Positions 25,233-36,459 of a stretch of DNA of 64,000 bases are shown here, piece by piece. Position numbers and translations under genes: made by a program. Every line of letters starts with the position of its first letter. Position 1 is the stretch's first letter. The DNA is from Chaetoderma sp. LZ-2023a (lineage: Eukaryota > Mollusca > Caudofoveata > Chaetodermatida > Chaetodermatidae): contig CM067370.1 of the NCBI GenBank assembly GCA_034401795.1, forward strand, positions 49,791,914 to 49,855,913. Direction: 5' to 3'. Below the pieces are notes generated by a model. That model had not been told where the DNA came from, made no database searches, and saw only the letters and a program-made list of their open reading frames with translations.

Positions 25233-25867
25233 TTATAAACGTCGTCGCTGTCCGGTAGTGCCGAGAAAGGCTATGATATCTGATCGGACTGTTTTAGCGG
25301 CAAGGCAATAGATAAGTGGATTGATTGCACTGTTGCTTAGAAGCACATATAATAACACATTATACAAGTTATCTTGAAACTGGTAATGCACACCCAGACG
25401 AAACCGCTGGGTTACAGAGTAAACATTGCAAGGGATCCATGCTATGAAGAAAAGCACGATAACTATACCAACTGCACGGGCATCCACATTTTTCGTGCTT
25501 TGTTGTCGTATATCAAAACTCTTCTTAGAACGCGAAACCAACAGATATTTTGCTATGTGCAAAGTTATTATGGCGATTGCTGGTAACGCAGTATGAAAAA
25601 CAGCGAAGCAGATATTCGTGACACCGACATTACCATGAAATCCACAAATTGTGTTAATCTCACCATGTATAATAACATTTTCCGGGAAAAACAAAATGGA
25701 AACTGGTGTAATGTAAAGTAAGACGACAGTCCAGATGATAATACACCCCTTTAAAACAAACGTGCACGTGACCCTGCCACGTGCAGCTAATGGATATCCG
25801 AGCTGGTAGAAACGGAGAGCCGCAAAAAATACTAAATGGTCAAGGCTGGCCACAACAGCAGTTAAAC
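25233..25867 (-). CDS. Class A (rhodopsin-like) GPCR gene 1, exon 2: TM3 to C-terminus
   Basis: The exon encodes TM3 to TM7 of a seven-transmembrane receptor. It follows an acceptor TATTTTGCAG ending at 25868 and keeps frame with exon 1 through a phase-1 junction (FTG then LTAVVASLDHL). At the end of TM3 the DRY site reads LRF (ALRFYQLGYPL): the Arg is kept, the Asp is lost and Tyr becomes Phe. TM4 contains IIIWTVVLLYITPVS. TM5 follows a short second extracellular loop with Cys (TICGF). TM6 has FFIAWIPCN (W-x-P) and TM7 has SNSAINPLIYCLAAK with an intact NPxxY. The tail is short and basic (GQRRRL, stop). Ligand and subfamily are unknown; the receptor would act in the plasma membrane. A damaged paralogue lies at 44.5-46.96 kb in the same orientation. 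Confidence 0.85.
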
Positions 25868-26063
25868 CTGCAAAATATAAAAACAATCTAATATCAAAAG
25901 AATGATTTCAATGTTCCGAGAATCCCCGCACGAGTAGGTCTACGTCTCTAATGGTACCGTGAATTTGCTACAAATTTATTGATGTCCATTCAATAATGCT
26001 GTAATCGTTATATTAATAAAAATATATGATGGATATGCCTGCCTGCTTGCCTGCCTGCTTGCC

Positions 26064-26100
<37 letters not shown>

Positions 26101-26336
26101 GCCTACCGCTCTGTCTGCCTACCGCTCTGTCTGTCCGTCTGTCTGTCCGTCCGTCCGTCCGTCCGTCCGTCCGTCTGTCTGTCTGTCTGTCTGCATGCCT
26201 GCCTGCCTGTGCCTACCTGTCTACATGTCTGTAAATTTCTTTACATTTCTGACAATGCTGACTAAGTCGCAATAATGGCGCATGCACTTGCTCGTGACCG
26301 TGTTGAGAAAAGAAAATACTGAATATTACATTTTAC
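25868..26336 (-). other. Intron of GPCR gene 1 containing a CTGT/CCGT microsatellite
   Basis: GT at 26336-26335 and AG at 25869-25868 on the minus strand; length 469 bp. Positions 26036-26231 hold tetranucleotides CTGC, CTGT and CCGT on the plus strand. Confidence 0.8.
26036..26231. repeat. (CTGY/CCGT)n microsatellite in GPCR intron
   Basis: CTGC, then CTGT, then CCGT, then CTGT, then CTGC blocks in near-symmetrical order. Confidence 0.95.
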
Positions 26337-26663
26337 CTGTAAATATGAGGAAGGTACACGTCCAGCCTGAGTCTGGAAACGGCATGACAGGAAACAGAAA
26401 CGCTGACCAACCAATACCCGAGAAACAGGTAAGCAGATCGGAGAAGGCCAGACTTGTAATCAAGGTAAACATGGGCGATTTCCACCGACGTGATTTCACA
26501 AAGTAGTATATGAGGAGCAGGTTGAAGACAATTCCAAGGGAAAAGTATGCAACTGGAACCTCCTTCCACAGAAAAGAGGGAAATGATTTTCTGTTGAACA
26601 CACATTTTGAGATGCAATATATATAATTACGTCACTTCCGCCTGATGTGACTGTTTCTGGCAT
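26337..26663 (-). CDS. GPCR gene 1, exon 1: N-terminus to start of TM3, with probable frameshift
   Basis: Exon 1 encodes TM1 (PVAYFSLGIVFNLLLIYYFV), the first loop KSRRWKSP, TM2 with SLAFSDLL (the conserved LAxxD), and GWTCTF with the Cys that pairs with the second extracellular loop. It ends in ACAG followed by a GT donor at 26336. The TM frame is open only to a TGA at 26632-26634 and has no ATG before TM2. A different frame starts with ATG at 26663 and gives PETVTSGGSDVI, which matches the N-terminus of the paralogue. The paralogue has about 40 bp more between these two parts. So either this copy has a frame-breaking deletion, or it uses an alternative upstream exon, for example splicing at GTTCAACAG near 26594. 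Confidence 0.7.
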
Positions 26664-26760
26664 TGCGTTATCTAGCGTTCTACCAATGATTTACTGTGAC
26701 ACCGCAGCACTACATCTGTGTAAAACAAGAGAAGGCTTTGGTGAGGCGTCATTTAATTCC

Positions 26761-26970
26761 TTATTTATTTATTTATTTATTTTAATATTCGTGATTATTA
26801 TTATATTAGTTGTCGTTGCCGTCGCCGTCGTCGTCGTGGTCGTCGTCGACGTCCTCGTCGTGGTCGTCGTGACCGTTGTCGTGGTCATCGTGGTCGTCGT
26901 GGCCGCGGTCGTGGTCGTCGTACCCGTGGGCGTGGACGTGGTTGTCGTCGTGGCCGTGGTCGTCGTTGTC
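26761..26970. repeat. (ATTT)n followed by (GTC/GTG)n
   Basis: ATTT words at 26761-26784, then an imperfect GTCGTC/GTGGTC trinucleotide tract at 26811-26970. The poly-Val and poly-Thr frames are artefacts. Confidence 0.93.
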
Positions 26971-28140
26971 AAATCTGATCACTGAAGCACGAGTTTATCT
27001 GCTATTCACGAACGCATTCCCTTTGACAGAGACATATAATGCAATCAAAATAGATATTTATCTTTTATCTTTCGTTTGATCCTGATTGATATACCAGGGT
27101 TAGATGTCCCCGCGTACATTGTTAATTGTTCCACAGTTCAGTTCCTTGGTTGCTAAGCTCAGCTGCAATCATCGTGGCCGCTTTACAGCATGTGCGCGCT
27201 GTTTGTGCGCGTTTGCGCGCTTGAGTACATTGCTCGCTAATATAGATGGTGGGTATAGTGGCTAATTATAGCTGGCAAATGTTTATTTGTGTTCACAATA
27301 TGTCCGATTTTGCACTTTGACGAATGCTATGGGACCGTCAAATATAAACATATACGGACAAAGACAAATCAGTGATATGAAACATGCCGTAGACCTTGCT
27401 ATCATTGCGACTGTATTCTGAGTGACATTAAAGCTTCCAATCTGAAAACAGTGACACGGAACGCGAAAGCCACATTCATTAAGATCTAGTCAATGTGACG
27501 CTAGATATTTTGAAAGTACACACCGTTTACTCGTGGCATTGTTGTCCGCTTTCGTATATAAGACATGGCTGTATCGCGATAACATGCACACTGGACATGG
27601 AACGAGCCATAAATTCTGTGACTAGACACATAAAATCGTGATGTCTAATCAACGTTTTTACTTAATACAAATGCAAACATAAACGTGAAATACTGTGGTC
27701 AACACACACGCACGCCATAGTTTATTTCAAGTGGTAGACTAGCTTGACAGACACACGCTGCTGTATATGGCTGATCATCGGCAAATTGTGTACAATTATC
27801 ATTTGGTCCATTTTCCAGTCAGTCACATACAAAATTGTTTATTAGCTTTGGAGCAAACACATTCTGACTCATACGTTCTGACTCCAGTTTGTTGTGCGAG
27901 TCCTCATACCAATAGTTAGCATGTATAGCTGGCCAATGATGTACAAGGAGTACCAGGACATCTGTGTCCGGACTTTGGATTACAATATTTTCTGCGCTAA
28001 GATTTGCTTCCTGGTGACATGAATAGCCATTCTGGTGCCTGCCTCTTAATGGTTTGAATTAAGGGCTGTGAACCCCACCAGATTATTGTATTTGTTTGCA
28101 CCATATTGTGAGATAATCTGAGGCGTTTCATCTTGTCCTC
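26971..28140. other. Stretch with no recognised gene
   Basis: Probable upstream region of GPCR gene 1. Contains a GCGC-rich patch near 27190-27225. Nothing else recognised. Confidence 0.5.
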
Positions 28141-28143
28141 CAC

Positions 28144-28520
28144 TCAGATACGTATGTTTGTCCCCAAGTCTTTGGGCACTAGGAACTCAGTGTAGAACTT
28201 TGCAGGATCATAGTTATTTTCTCCAAGGTTGAGAAATAATCTCCAATCTTTTGGCATTTCCAGGTCAGGGTGTACATGATGAACATTAGCATTGGCACCA
28301 CCAGATCTATTTTCTCCTATTGATTTTGTACTATGGTTTAGATAGCGATCAAACACTACACGCATCTACGCTAGAGTCTATCCACACGTAGCTCTGCTTC
28401 TGGTAATGATATACTGAATGAAGGCTTTAGCTATGTCCTTGTAATACATTGCATCGACCCATTGGAAACTGAACGTTTCTGCTTTTAGCGTCATCTTATG
28501 CTGGACTAAAACTGAATGAT
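28144..28520 (-). pseudogene. Isolated fragment of the TGCDT/LPPT repeat-encoded protein family
   Basis: The minus frame at 28365-28144 reads RVVFDRYLNHSTKS, then MPKDWRLFLNLGENN, then FYTEFL. The degenerate FSFQWVDAMYYKD lies just upstream (to 28490) with two stops between. By recall of this invertebrate protein family, the block lies just before the EADTR/DTDVVVL region. The main element to the right has its own version of the same block (NWQDFLK, about 31157-31260). So this is a piece of a second copy, in the same orientation but out of order relative to the main one. Confidence 0.6.
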
Positions 28521-29185
28521 CACCCAGATTTAGGTCTCGATTGTGTAGAAATATTCAATAGAATGATCAATTATTCATTGATATAAACTTTAAGTTATTT
28601 GCTGACTATTAACAGTCTGTACATTCTTATTGGTCATCCCTATTAAGTGTGCGTAGTTAGATTTATGAAAGTTTAATAATCAGGTTGGGAAATTATGAAT
28701 TGGTTCATTAAACTGCCACCAAATTGCTTCTAGAATGCCGTTACATGTTTGCAATCCCGTTTAGGGTGGTAAACAAGTAATTAGGTTACAATATAGCTCG
28801 CTTGTGTCAAAATAACCAAAGGACATAAAGCGTAATCAAACAGAATATCATCAATATATTACACACATTAAACGTCATCCTGATTACTATATTTACAGAC
28901 TAATATTGACTATAAGAAACACTCACATATTTACAATTGTATAACAATGTTAATGAAAATGGTCGCCTAACTGTACGTGAGGGCAACATCAAGAACAATA
29001 AATGGTATGCTAAACGGGATCTAGTAAGGAACACCATATGCCAACCCTTATATGCAAAATATATCAGAGTCTTTCACATACTACGGTTTTAAATAGCAGG
29101 TGCATATGCCCCATGGCTGCAACCTCTTGATTAGTATATTTGCAATCTAATATGACTCTAATTATAAGTAACACTCAAATAGGTA
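28521..29185. other. Stretch with no recognised gene
   Basis: AT-rich; no coding signature or repeat seen. Confidence 0.5.
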
Positions 29186-30480
29186 CAATCATGAATAACT
29201 GTCAGAGAAAGTGAGAATCGGGCAAGACCAAGAACAGTAAACTGGTAGTAGTTCATATTGTATATGCACAACGAGATCGTCATTTGTTTTGACCACTGAT
29301 TCACTTTCCTCAGGGGCGTTCACATTCACCAACACATTCCCAAAGTGCCGTGCATTCAAGCGAATTTCTGAAGCATTTGCATCGCTTAGTCCTCTCAGAC
29401 AACCGCATCTGACAGGTTCAAGCGCACTTTGAGATACTTGAGGAAATGTCGCCCACAATGGGGAGAATGAACCGTCATCTGATTTCATCCATGCCCATTT
29501 TTTGGGTACTGACACATTTGGATCACAGTTTAACAAGGTACCCCAAACGTGGGCACCTTGATAGGCAGCCCGGAGTACGTGTTGGGTGAATGTTGCTTGC
29601 GATGGTGGAAGCTTTTCCATGGCTCTGCCCTTTTTGTGAACAGGTATTGCCGTGCCATATTGACTTCCGTACACGTGCTTGATCTGTCATAAAAAATTAT
29701 TATGAACCTTTGTAGTGTTTGCAAACTTCAATTGTTCAAAGAATGGCGTCACGGCTGGGAAGCTGTTCCAAGTATCCCATGCACTGACCTTTCCGTGATC
29801 ACGAAACGAAGAAACAGTATCGCACCCAGTGAATACATAGAAGATTGGAAGGCTCCTTGCTCTATTGACACCAATAGCCTGAGATATCGCGTGAGCACAG
29901 TGGCGTCGTGTCCAATGTGCACGGGGAAGCCCGAGCTCCCCCACCCCAACCCAAAGAATCTTCACAATTATTTTTAAGCAGCGGCGGGTCTGCTCGGGAA
30001 ACATCAATATATACAATAAAAATTTAAGGGGGTTGGGGGTGAGATAACTTCGCATCACCAAATGTAATGCCACTTGTGTAAAGTGCAAACCTTGACATGG
30101 TTGGTTTATTAACGAATAATGATTTACGTAATGGATTATTTATAACTGGCGACACGTAGTTTCATCGAGGAAAATGAGGTCACCAGACCAGCACCAATAA
30201 TTGTGCTATGCCAGCACATCCTGTTTGAATTAGGCAGGGCCTATCGATTTAGGCTAGAGTTAGCCGTTAGGCTATAATAAAAACTCTGCAAAGGTAGGCC
30301 TACATGAGAACATGGCATGCCTTCGCTGACCGCTGTGCATGTAATGGCACTCCTGTGACTGTCATTCTGCCGGTGCAAGTGTGTTACAGGGTGTGTGTGG
30401 GAATATGGGATGGATGCATATGCTGTATTCTGACAGCTGACCCAACCGGTTTCTCGTGCTATCATAACTAAGCATCTGTA

Positions 30481-30565
30481 TTATGCTTTCAGATTATGAC
30501 TTTTTAACTTTCACATTACCAATGGTAATATGAAAGTTAAAAAAAGCCAAAATCTCAAAGCACAA
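30481..30565. repeat. 85-bp near-perfect palindrome
   Basis: Left arm 30481-30521 contains CTTTTTAACTTTCACATTAC; right arm 30522-30565 is its near inverse (GGTAATATGAAAGTTAAAAA). Essentially no loop. It lies where the large protein remnant loses homology (about 30100-30780), so it may be part of an inserted foldback element. Confidence 0.8.
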
Positions 30566-31083
30566 TGCTGATTCTCAATTATCACTCAGAATGCAGGAAA
30601 ACTCTTCTCGGAACATCTAATTTCAAAATTTCCCCCGGAATCCCCTGCTTCCATCGAGGGGACCCCCCCTTCCTGACTCACCCCCAATGGGCTCCCCCAA
30701 CTTCTCGGCTTGCACGACGCCCCTGTGTGAGCAGCAATATATCTCAGATGTTTACCGCTGCCAAATTCTCACCAGAGCTCCTCTATAGCCAATTTATTCC
30801 CTACTGATGTTGCAAGCACAACAACATCAGTGTCAACTGTGTGGATCAATACTTTGCTATGGCCTCGTCTAGTAGCGTCAGCAACATGGACAAACAATCG
30901 TGTGTCCGCTTCTTCATGTGAACATGGTGCAAGTGAATTCAAATCTGGATGTGGAGGTCACACAACGACATGCTCGCCATTAGTTGCTATGATCGCTTTG
31001 CTGCGATCAGTATTCCAGTCAGGACAACACTGTGACAAATTTGAAAACAATTCCTGCTTCTTTTCATCTATACTTAAGTCGAT

Positions 31084-31227
31084 AGAGACTGGGGAAAGGC
31101 TAACACCGATGCGTTGTTCCATCTGCTGCTGTATCAAGGAATTGGCAGGACTTTAAAAAGTCCTGCCAATTCCTTGACACAGCAGCCGATGGAACAACAC
31201 ATCGGCGTTTGCCTTTCCCCAGTCTCT
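31084..31227. repeat. 71-bp inverted duplication within the large coding remnant
   Basis: Arms 31084-31154 and 31157-31227 are reverse complements with about five mismatches and a 2-bp spacer. On the minus strand the right arm encodes the in-register GKGKRRCVVPSAAVSRNWQD segment and continues to FLK. Beyond the left arm the protein resumes (SIDEKKQELFSNL). The left arm is therefore the inserted inverted copy. Confidence 0.9.
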
Positions 31228-33499
31228 TTCTAGTAGTAGATTTCATGCTACATATGTGTCCCAAACAATATCAAGGCGTTCAGCTTGCAGTAGTCTTGGC
31301 ACTACATAGGACTTGAAGATGTTAACTGCATATTATTCAAATGTACGCACTCCAATTGGCTTCAGTATGTGTACGACTGCAGCTCCATCAAGCAGCATGG
31401 CAGTTACGTCTGGCTGTTCAATAACGGGTTCAGCTAATTTATCGAAGCACTGCAGTACTGTAGGTCTGACTTTGAAGAGGAACGAAGTTTACCTTTGTCT
31501 GATATGGTAAGGCTGGCAGGCCTGATTTTCACGTTTGAAAAATTAATTTAGGTCACCACCCCGTGTTTGACAACCAATGTACAGTCTTGGAAACAAAGCA
31601 CAGTCAGATTTTGCTGAACTCGGCTGGCTTTTGATCTTTGGTCTGCCAGTCGCATTTCGTCAAGCAAACAGTTGCAATTTGTTCTTCGTTATAGTTTCAT
31701 AGAGGCTTATTTCTTTCAAACAGGCGTTTTTTTGTTAAAGGGATCATACTGTTTCTGACCAATAGTTTTTATGTTCTCAACTGTCGTCAAGACGAATGGA
31801 TCAGCAAGGTCCTTTGTACTGATGGAAATTAGGTAATCACTTTCTTCTAAAAATGGATTCCCCATTTCTTCTATAGTGTCTTCCAAATTCTTAACCTGAT
31901 CAAAGAATGTTGTCTGGGTCACACTTTGTTGCTCATGATGGGCTGTAGCAATAAATTCATCAGGTATATAGGATCCCTCAAATTCACTAATGACTCTAGC
32001 GACATCTGGTCTCGACAGCAGCCACCTATGAAGCACATCAGGATTCTCAGTGAGTCCGACAGCTCCTCCACCACCTTTGACATGCGCATTGTTAGTTTTC
32101 TTAACTGTAAATCTTCCAGCCATTAACTCTTGCGCAATATCAGGATGCTTTTGCTCTATTCATTTCATATCTCGGATATGTACAGGTAAGTAACGTGAGT
32201 GGTGTGTGTGTGGTCTAAAGCCAAGGACCAAGGAACTAACTGTGTCAGAGAACCCACGTACATAGCAAAGTCTGATGTTCTTAGTGAGCGAATGAACATA
32301 AAGATGAGTAGCTGAAACTCCAATGTGAGATACCAATACTTAAACTTATGGCATGCGTCCTTCCTACCAGCACACCAGGTATCAAACTCATCTCTGGTTT
32401 TACAATCTGTTGATTCATCAGCCGTTTCAAAGTAAGTCGCGTATGCACGCCTCTGTAATGAATATATAGCAGCAGCCGTAACTTGGAGTGCATGTCTTCT
32501 GCAGATTATACGTGTGGTCTTAAGGAACGAATCTGCAGTATCATTTGTTGCAACACCCGCATGGACCAAAGCGTCTGTCTAGCCATACCCACCACGCTAG
32601 TCCCCTAACGTCTTAAATGCTGCCATCTCAATGTGCAACCCTCCTAACATAATAACAAAGTGCTCTTCACCAAACTGATCAGGCCAATTCCATTGCACTT
32701 GTTTTACAATGGCATAGAGCAGTTAATCCAGCGTAATGACTGGAATTTGGCCAGGATGAAGAAGCTGAATAGCTTCTTTAATGACTACCATTGAATGCCT
32801 AATCATTGCGGGTGAGTGTGCAGCATCCTTGAAGAGCGGTACCAACGAGCTAAGTGAAGCTGATGTTGAACTCAGTGATTGTGGGTTTGCATGATATGTT
32901 GCCCAAGAAGAAATGTACTCATCTTTCTTAAGCTTATCAGCTCATTGTTTATCTGTAACGGCATTTGTATTCATCTTCACGGGCATTTCTCAGACTAGAA
33001 CCTTCTCCCGTTAATGCCCCACTTTGTGCTGCTACATCATGCTCCTTATTTGTAAGAATTACTGGAACTACATTTGTGTATTTTGGAGGCAAAGTGTCTG
33101 AAATCTTCTTTGTTGATGTTGTCTCTATCACCACAATATCACGGTCTGTACCTCGATTTTCGGTATCGGGATGCTGCAATAATGAAATTCCAGTTCCATG
33201 GAACGAATCAGTAGTGGGCGTAGAACTCGGATTATGTTCAATATTATCTACTGCGGCTGCTGTAAAAAGATCACCACCAAGGTTTGATGGACATACAACA
33301 TTATCTTCCTTAAATTGTTTACATACACCATTTGCAAGGTCTGCTGATATGCGAAGTACTCTGTCATAGGAAAAACACAGTCCCAAATGAAACAGCTTGT
33401 CGAAGATATCTCTTTCGTGTGCGCGCATGAAGGAGGAGTCCGATGTAAATAGGCAATGGCGTTTCCTGCTTTCTTGTATGACGTACATGCTGGGATAAC

Positions 33500-33503
<4 letters not shown>

Positions 33504-33548
<45 letters not shown>
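33504..33548. repeat. (TC)n microsatellite inside the large coding remnant
   Basis: TC run of about 45 bp. On the minus strand it adds an Arg-Glu repeat between the TWSST block and the RHTRKQETPLPIYIG block, which are then in different frames. Confidence 0.95.
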
Positions 33549-33557
<9 letters not shown>

Positions 33558-34699
33558 ACTTGACCATGTTAAACACATTATCTGAGAAACCGCACAGGCA
33601 CTAGTTACTGACGATTGAACATTCTGGGCTTTGATACTTGGACCTTCTTGCATCATGTGAAGTAGAGCTAGCAGTGACGCGGGAATAGAAGATGACTGAC
33701 AGCCATGGCTGAAAGGACCATTGAAGTCCTGAGCAGAAGTTCGTAACTGAAACAAATCCCTCCGAACCACCATTGCAGCTTTAGCTAGAAACATCGTTTC
33801 TGTATCACTGTCATGATCATAGGCTTTGCTGAGAGCAGGCCCAATGTCAGAGTCAAAGTCCAGCATAACATCTCTACCTTTGACGTGGGCCTTTATACCT
33901 GGGATTTTTTTGGCAAAATTCATTCTTTCAGTTTGATAGAGTAAATCCTAGTGTCAACTCTCAAACCTAACTATGCGAGTCTGGAGGTATATAATGTCAC
34001 ACGATCTGACAGTTTAAACACTGGGCTAGAGATGCATCCCTGTGTGTCTCTTCGATATATGAAATTAGTTCTGTTAGGACAATGCTATGGATTCTATCGG
34101 CTGAAGATTGGTTGCACTGTCCTTTCCGTTCTAGTCCTCTTGCACCATTATAGAGCTCAGCCAGACATTTAGGATGATATTTTGCCTCTATTGCTATCAT
34201 ATCACCTACACTTAATTTTGTGAGAAGGGCTTTATCGTCTAACATTATTGCACATTTTCTTACTCTGTAATCTAAGCCAACTGTAGCTACTTCACAGCAA
34301 TCTTTTTCTTCAATTTTATAATCACAAAAGAAACAAGCAAGGGTTTTAGGATGCACAGTATGTTCACTGGTAGAACGAGTGTATCTCTGTTCGTCAGCTT
34401 CATCTACACATACATGCTTCCTTCTTTCTGCCCTTTGTAGTTTGGTTGTATAGAATTTGCACCAGCATAACTTATGCCACGAGGCTCTGTTATATCTTAG
34501 GGTTTCTTCAATACCATCACCATTGTCTAACCGTTTCAAATTGATATTAACAGGAAGAATATTCAGTTCATGAAATCGAATCAGGTTTTGTGCAAACAAT
34601 TTATATCAGACGCCAGCATTTTGTTTCTTTGGTTTTGCTGGGCATTCCAGGCAGTCCTGTGTTTTCCGGACATATAATACACATTGACCAGTAAGTATC

Positions 34700-35640
34700 T
34701 TCTACAGAAATTGGCAATGGATTAGGGGTAGGGTATTACTTATTGGGATTAAATGAGTTTATTCATCACTGAAAAAGGCAGCAGTGAGCTGTGTATCAGA
34801 GTAAGCCGTATAGATCAGCATACTAGATTATGAAGATATATAATGGAACGGAGAACATACATTTAGCACACAAATAAAGATAATATATGCATACCTAGAG
34901 GTCGCCTCCTTAGTTTAGACAAGCACGATTCCCATTGGCATGCGTAACGCTAACAGACGACAATCACAAAAACTAATTTGTAGCCGAAAAATTGCTTTTA
35001 AGTTACTTTGATTGCAAGTTTATAAAATTACTCCGGAACATCCATTATTGCACGATCCAGTTGCATGCTTTTACAATATGACAACTGAATACACTTCTGG
35101 CTGTCCTATCTGCCTTACTGCTGTCAACTATATGGTAAATTAATTACGGTAAGCTATTCATATGTGCTGCGGCCAGTGTGTGTTGGTCTAAGTAGAGCAG
35201 CATGGTATAATTGGTATTTGATTAAAATTACGCTATTGTGAATAAGCGTACAAACCATGATAGTACACACGTTTATCATATTGTGCATGCACAGAACATA
35301 ACAAAGCGTGCACATTTACTTATTTCAGTAAGATGTTGATGAATTACATACATTTACTAGATATTATAAATCATTTATTGAAGAATTACCGATTTTAAGA
35401 AAGTAAGAATGCCTTGAAGATGGTTCTATAGCTAGGCACGTTCGGCATTGAAAGTACTAGCATTTCGCCAAATTTTATGCTTGTATCCACAATAGCACAA
35501 TTCTAGTGATATTTTTGGCTATGCCGCCCCACTAATAATGCTCTTAAGAAACCAGAGCGCGTATGCCCAGATTTTCAAGCCAGTAAAAAGGCGCCAATTT
35601 AATTTTAACATTACAGAGATTAACCTTTAATTATTTCGAG
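34700..35640. other. Stretch with no recognised gene
   Basis: AT-rich; nothing recognised. Confidence 0.5.
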
Positions 35641-35651
35641 CTCGTCCGTAG

Positions 35652-36090
35652 CGCCTATCTACGATGTTTCCCTATTTTCCAGCATTGGAAAAGCTGAATA
35701 TTTTGAAAATCATTTGACAGCGCGAAGAGCAACAGCTTTAAGTTAAATTGGTTACAAAGCAATCGGCAAAATTTATGAAAATTTGGATCGAAAGTTTTTG
35801 AATGTAACGAAGTAAATTTTGTGCATTTTTTCGCGAAATGGCCATATTATTTTTATTTATATTATGATATAGATTTCTCCCATAGTGTCCTATCTACGAC
35901 ATGTCCATATTTCCCAGCATTAGAAAAGTCGAATAATTTGAAAATCATTTGACTGCAAGTTTTAAGTCAAATTAGTTCCAAAATAATCGTCAGAATTTGT
36001 GAAAATTTGCATCGAAATTTTGACTTTACTATGACAAAAAGTAATTCATTTTTCTTTTAATCTTTCGGAAAATGGCCACCAACACTTCAG
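35652..36090. repeat. Tandem duplication, 235-bp unit, two units
   Basis: CCTATCTACGA occurs at 35654 and 35889. CCAGCATT(G/A)GAAAAG, TTGAAAATCATTTGAC, TTTAAGT(T/C)AAATT, TGAAAATTTG and AAATGGCCA all repeat in register with the same 235-bp offset. Confidence 0.85.
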
Positions 36091-36295
36091 CCTACTGCGT
36101 TCAAAGGGGATATTAAACAGTAGCAATCAAATGCTTCCTATCACTGGCGTATTTAGCAATTACTTATATAGCCATTCACGTGCATGGACGGGCAGGCGCG
36201 CTTGAAGTCAGGAATAGATGTTTATATAACTACCTTGTCAATCAAACTATCGATGCATTAGCTGTATTACAAGACAAAACACTAAATTATGTCAG

Positions 36296-36425
36296 ATTAA
36301 AATAAATAATCGATTTTTACTCGATTAAATCGATTTGTTGGATTTTTCGATTATTTTATTTTACACTCAATTATATAATCGCCAGGAAAAATAATCAACT
36401 ATCGATGATATATCGATTAACCGAA
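36296..36425. repeat. ATCGATT-rich AT cluster
   Basis: Repeated ATCGATT and its inverse AATCGAT words with local dyad symmetry. No known element matched. Confidence 0.5.
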
Positions 36426-36459
36426 CATGCCTAGTGTAGAGTCGATACCTACTCCTCTC

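Larger units (their letters stand above)
29189..34692 (-). pseudogene. Large repeat-encoded protein (TGCDTVSSF/LPPS family), broken
   Basis: A multi-domain protein family present in many copies in marine invertebrate genomes; function not established. From N to C on the minus strand I read: a Cys block and WHKLCWCKFYTTKLQRAERRK (34690-34400), CDYKIEEKDC and GDMIAIEAKYHPKCLAELYN (to about 34130), NGPFSHGCQSSSIP (33720), ETPLPIYIGLLLHARTRKR (33430), AAAVDNIEHNPSSTPTTDSF (33200), KTLGD and AGVATNDTADSFLK (32530), GGGGAVGLTENPDVLHRWLL (32060), EEMGNPFLEES (31850), NWQDFLK (about 31160), HEEADTRLFVHVADATRRGH and HTVDTDVVVLATSVGN (30930-30800), VFTGCDTVSSFRDHGKVSAW (29830), LPPSQATFTQHVLRAAYQGAH (29600) and VRCGCLRG (29400). 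Many stops, frameshifts, a (TC)n insertion, an inverted duplication and an inserted palindrome disable it. Confidence 0.82.
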
